Positions 5,685 to 7,183 of a stretch of DNA of 7,183 nucleotides are shown piece after piece (the stretch's first letter is position 1; each line of letters opens with the position of its first letter). The translations under genes were made by a program, and so were the position numbers. The stretch is from Rickettsiales bacterium (GTDB lineage Bacteria; Pseudomonadota; Alphaproteobacteria; Rickettsiales; UBA1997): assembly GCA_031255235.1 (NCBI GenBank), contig JAIRSX010000070.1, positions 1-7,183 on the forward strand, in the 5' to 3' direction. Under the pieces are notes generated by a model. That model did no database searches, was not told the DNA's origin, and worked only from the letters and a program-made list of their open reading frames with translations.

Positions 5685-7183
5685 TTAATTACAACTATTA
5701 TCACTTCCCCAACATATTTTCACAATTCCATTACCCTCATTTTGACCAGAAGCACCCGAACAAGATCCTAATTGTGCCCCATTACAATATCCAGAACCTC
5801 CTCCTCCTCCTGCTTCTCCGTCTCCAGAATGTTCACCACCTCCACCTCCACCACCATACCAACCACCTCCACCTCCACCAGGACATCTATTGTAGGTGTA
5901 AGGTGTGTCACCTGCCTTTCTTGTTGCACCTCCACCTAGACCGAGACCACCAGAACCATATTTTTTAGGATCTATATCATATATACTACCTCCACCACCC
6001 TTATTAATGAGACCACCATGACCACCACGACCTTCCGCTGTTTCGGCACCATCCCCTCCATTTTGTCCACCTCCATTACCACCACCACCCACACCACCAT
6101 CACCACCGTTTCCACACGACTTTCCTCCTCCACCTCCTGCAACAATCAATCTCGGATCGTTACTTTTTCCTGTTAATGTATCGGTTTTAGAAACCCTAAT
6201 ATCAGATGCGCCACCTCCACCACCTCCAGATATTACATGGTTTGCTTGTACACCTCCATCACCACCACCATTCCATCCACCACCATGAAACAAAGTATAA
6301 CTTGCAGAATATGCTTTACTCACACTTCCAACTCCACCCACATATACATATAATGTAGAATTTATATTACTGTCGGTTACGGTATATATTCCTTTAGAAA
6401 AACCACCTTTACCACCATTATGACCACCTTCTTTATCACTTGCTACCGAACCACTACCACCTTGTCCTCCCCATACGGCAAATGTCAACTCAGTTCCAAC
6501 TGGGAAATTGAGTACGAATTCTTGAACAGAACCTGTATGTTCAAAGATCTTACTACCACTAAAATGACATTTTGGTGAGTTATTTCTCCATTTCCATTCT
6601 CCTTCATCACAATATATGGCTGGTAGATTATTGTTAATATCATTAGATGTATAATTGTTAATACATTCAAGAGTTATATTTGTGCTATGATTGGTGATAG
6701 GTATATCTTCATAAGCATTAATATCAGTATTGTTTACTCCTAAATGTTCTATGTATCCTTCACCACTCAGTGCAGAACATTGTTTATAACACTTACTATC
6801 TTCTGATGATAATGTCCATCCTGGTTGGCATACACATCTTCCTATGGTTTCACTGTATGTTTGTCCTTCTCCTGAACAATTTGGTTTTCTGCAACTTCCT
6901 ATGCTTCCACTGTTTTTGTTCTCATTGTTAGCACTACTTTCAACACCATCATTCTCATCACCATCCTCACCACCACTACTCTCACCACCACCTTCAGTGC
7001 TTCCACTCCCACTATCACTTTCATCTATATATCTATTTGAAGCTAGGTCTCCTATCTTTATGAAACCTGTTGCTCTCTTAGTATATTCACAGAACCAAGG
7101 AGAGTTTTGTTGTATTGTGTTGTTTTCAGAGATACAGCCATCTGCTATGGCTTCTCTCTTGTTTATTGGATCTGTTATACTAT
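5685..7183 (-). CDS. Modular cysteine- and glycine-rich surface/secreted protein with EGF-like, sushi-like and ALK-type Gly_rich domains, C-terminal part
   Basis: Function unknown; probably an extracellular binding or adhesive protein. The frame is open from the right edge to TAA at 5685-5687: 498 codons with no Met, so the start and any signal peptide lie outside (numbering starts at codon 7179-7181). Residues 53-79 form an acidic Gly/Ser/Glu/Asp linker. Residues 97-135 are cysteine-rich and EGF-like, with 'CVCQPGW' at 116-122. Residues 135-205 carry four cysteines (135, 173, 191, 205) with 'CDEGEWKW' and 'PKC', the pattern of a sushi/CCP module. Residues 213-498 are a glycine-rich domain: 'FEHTGSVQEF', 'VWGGQGGSG', 'GGKGGFSKGIY', 'LYVYVGGVG', 'GGGGGGASDIRV', 'RLIVAGGGGG', 'GGGGGGWYGGGGGGG' and 'GNGIVKICW'. 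This order parallels Pfam Gly_rich and the extracellular domain of ALK/LTK. There is no C-terminal anchor or sorting motif. The cysteines imply an oxidising, extracytoplasmic location. Domain names are pattern-based. Confidence 0.88.
   Translation of the reverse strand, partial: SITDPINKREAIADGCISENNTIQQNSPWFCEYTKRATGFIKIGDLASNRYIDESDSGSGSTEGGGESSGGEDGDENDGVESSANNENKNSGSIGSCRKPNCSGEGQTYSETIGRCVCQPGWTLSSEDSKCYKQCSALSGEGYIEHLGVNNTDINAYEDIPITNHSTNITLECINNYTSNDINNNLPAIYCDEGEWKWRNNSPKCHFSGSKIFEHTGSVQEFVLNFPVGTELTFAVWGGQGGSGSVASDKEGGHNGGKGGFSKGIYTVTDSNINSTLYVYVGGVGSVSKAYSASYTLFHGGGWNGGGDGGVQANHVISGGGGGGASDIRVSKTDTLTGKSNDPRLIVAGGGGGKSCGNGGDGGVGGGGNGGGQNGGDGAETAEGRGGHGGLINKGGGGSIYDIDPKKYGSGGLGLGGGATRKAGDTPYTYNRCPGGGGGGWYGGGGGGGEHSGDGEAGGGGGSGYCNGAQLGSCSGASGQNEGNGIVKICWGSDNSCN
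5835..5880. repeat. 19-bp direct repeat in the polyglycine tract, 27-bp period, in frame
   Basis: The 19-base sequence ACCACCTCCACCTCCACCA occurs at 5835-5853 and again at 5862-5880 on the plus strand. The 27-base offset is exactly nine codons of the minus-strand gene and covers the two polyglycine runs either side of Trp-Tyr. Slippage between copies would add or remove nine codons without a frameshift. Confidence 0.8.

Noticed and set aside
5774..5968. Plus-strand frame rich in Leu and His opposite the glycine-rich gene
   Set aside because: It is the antisense shadow of GGT/GGA glycine codons, with no ribosome site and no recognisable domain.
5790..6290. CRISPR-like or satellite array suggested by repeated CCACC units
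   Set aside because: The units are irregular, follow the codon period of polyglycine runs, and lack regular spacers.
5685..6488. A separate 267-residue glycine-rich gene starting at TTG 6486-6488
   Set aside because: The same frame stays open upstream to the right window edge, and the TTG falls inside the 'GTELTFAVWGG' core of the domain. It is an internal Leu codon.
6485..6670. Minus-strand 61-residue frame overlapping the sushi-like region
   Set aside because: It is out of frame with the large open frame that carries the conserved cysteine pattern.

Overview
This is an AT-rich bacterial window, most likely from an alphaproteobacterium. The main evidence is LepA: its G-domain and domain II wording (an 'ATQGVEAQTLANAYQAIDNNHEI' region and a 'VDSWYDTYIGIVILVRV' region, residues about 107-129 and 199-215) reads like alphaproteobacterial EF4. 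The tRNA-Trp has an encoded CCA end and a CCA anticodon, and lepA ends in TGA, so TGA is a normal stop. The class is a motif-based inference without a tree. An uncultured, host-associated lineage is possible but not shown.

Layout, left to right. (1) 1-1654, minus strand: the first 551 codons of a large helicase-like ATPase that runs off the left edge. (2) 1657-3483, minus strand: complete lepA (EF4). Its stop lies two bases before the helicase start, so the two are probably one operon transcribed leftwards. (3) 3484-3673: a divergent intergenic region with a plausible lepA promoter and a small palindrome in the lepA leader. (4) 3674-5437, plus strand: a complete, compact class A penicillin-binding protein. 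(5) 5442-5515, minus strand: tRNA-Trp, tail to tail with the PBP gene and only 4 bases away. (6) 5516-5684: the tRNA promoter and an inverted repeat. (7) 5685-7183, minus strand: the last 498 codons of a very glycine-rich, cysteine-containing, probably secreted protein that runs off the right edge.

lepA, the PBP and tRNA-Trp are housekeeping functions (translation and cell wall). The two edge genes are the accessory-looking part. The helicase is visibly more AT-rich than lepA and is translationally coupled to it. The glycine-rich protein combines an EGF-like cysteine segment, a four-cysteine sushi/CCP-like module and a C-terminal glycine-rich domain resembling the extracellular domain of ALK/LTK receptors (Pfam Gly_rich type). 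That protein is the most interesting item here. Both edge genes are incomplete, so their full architectures cannot be judged from this window.
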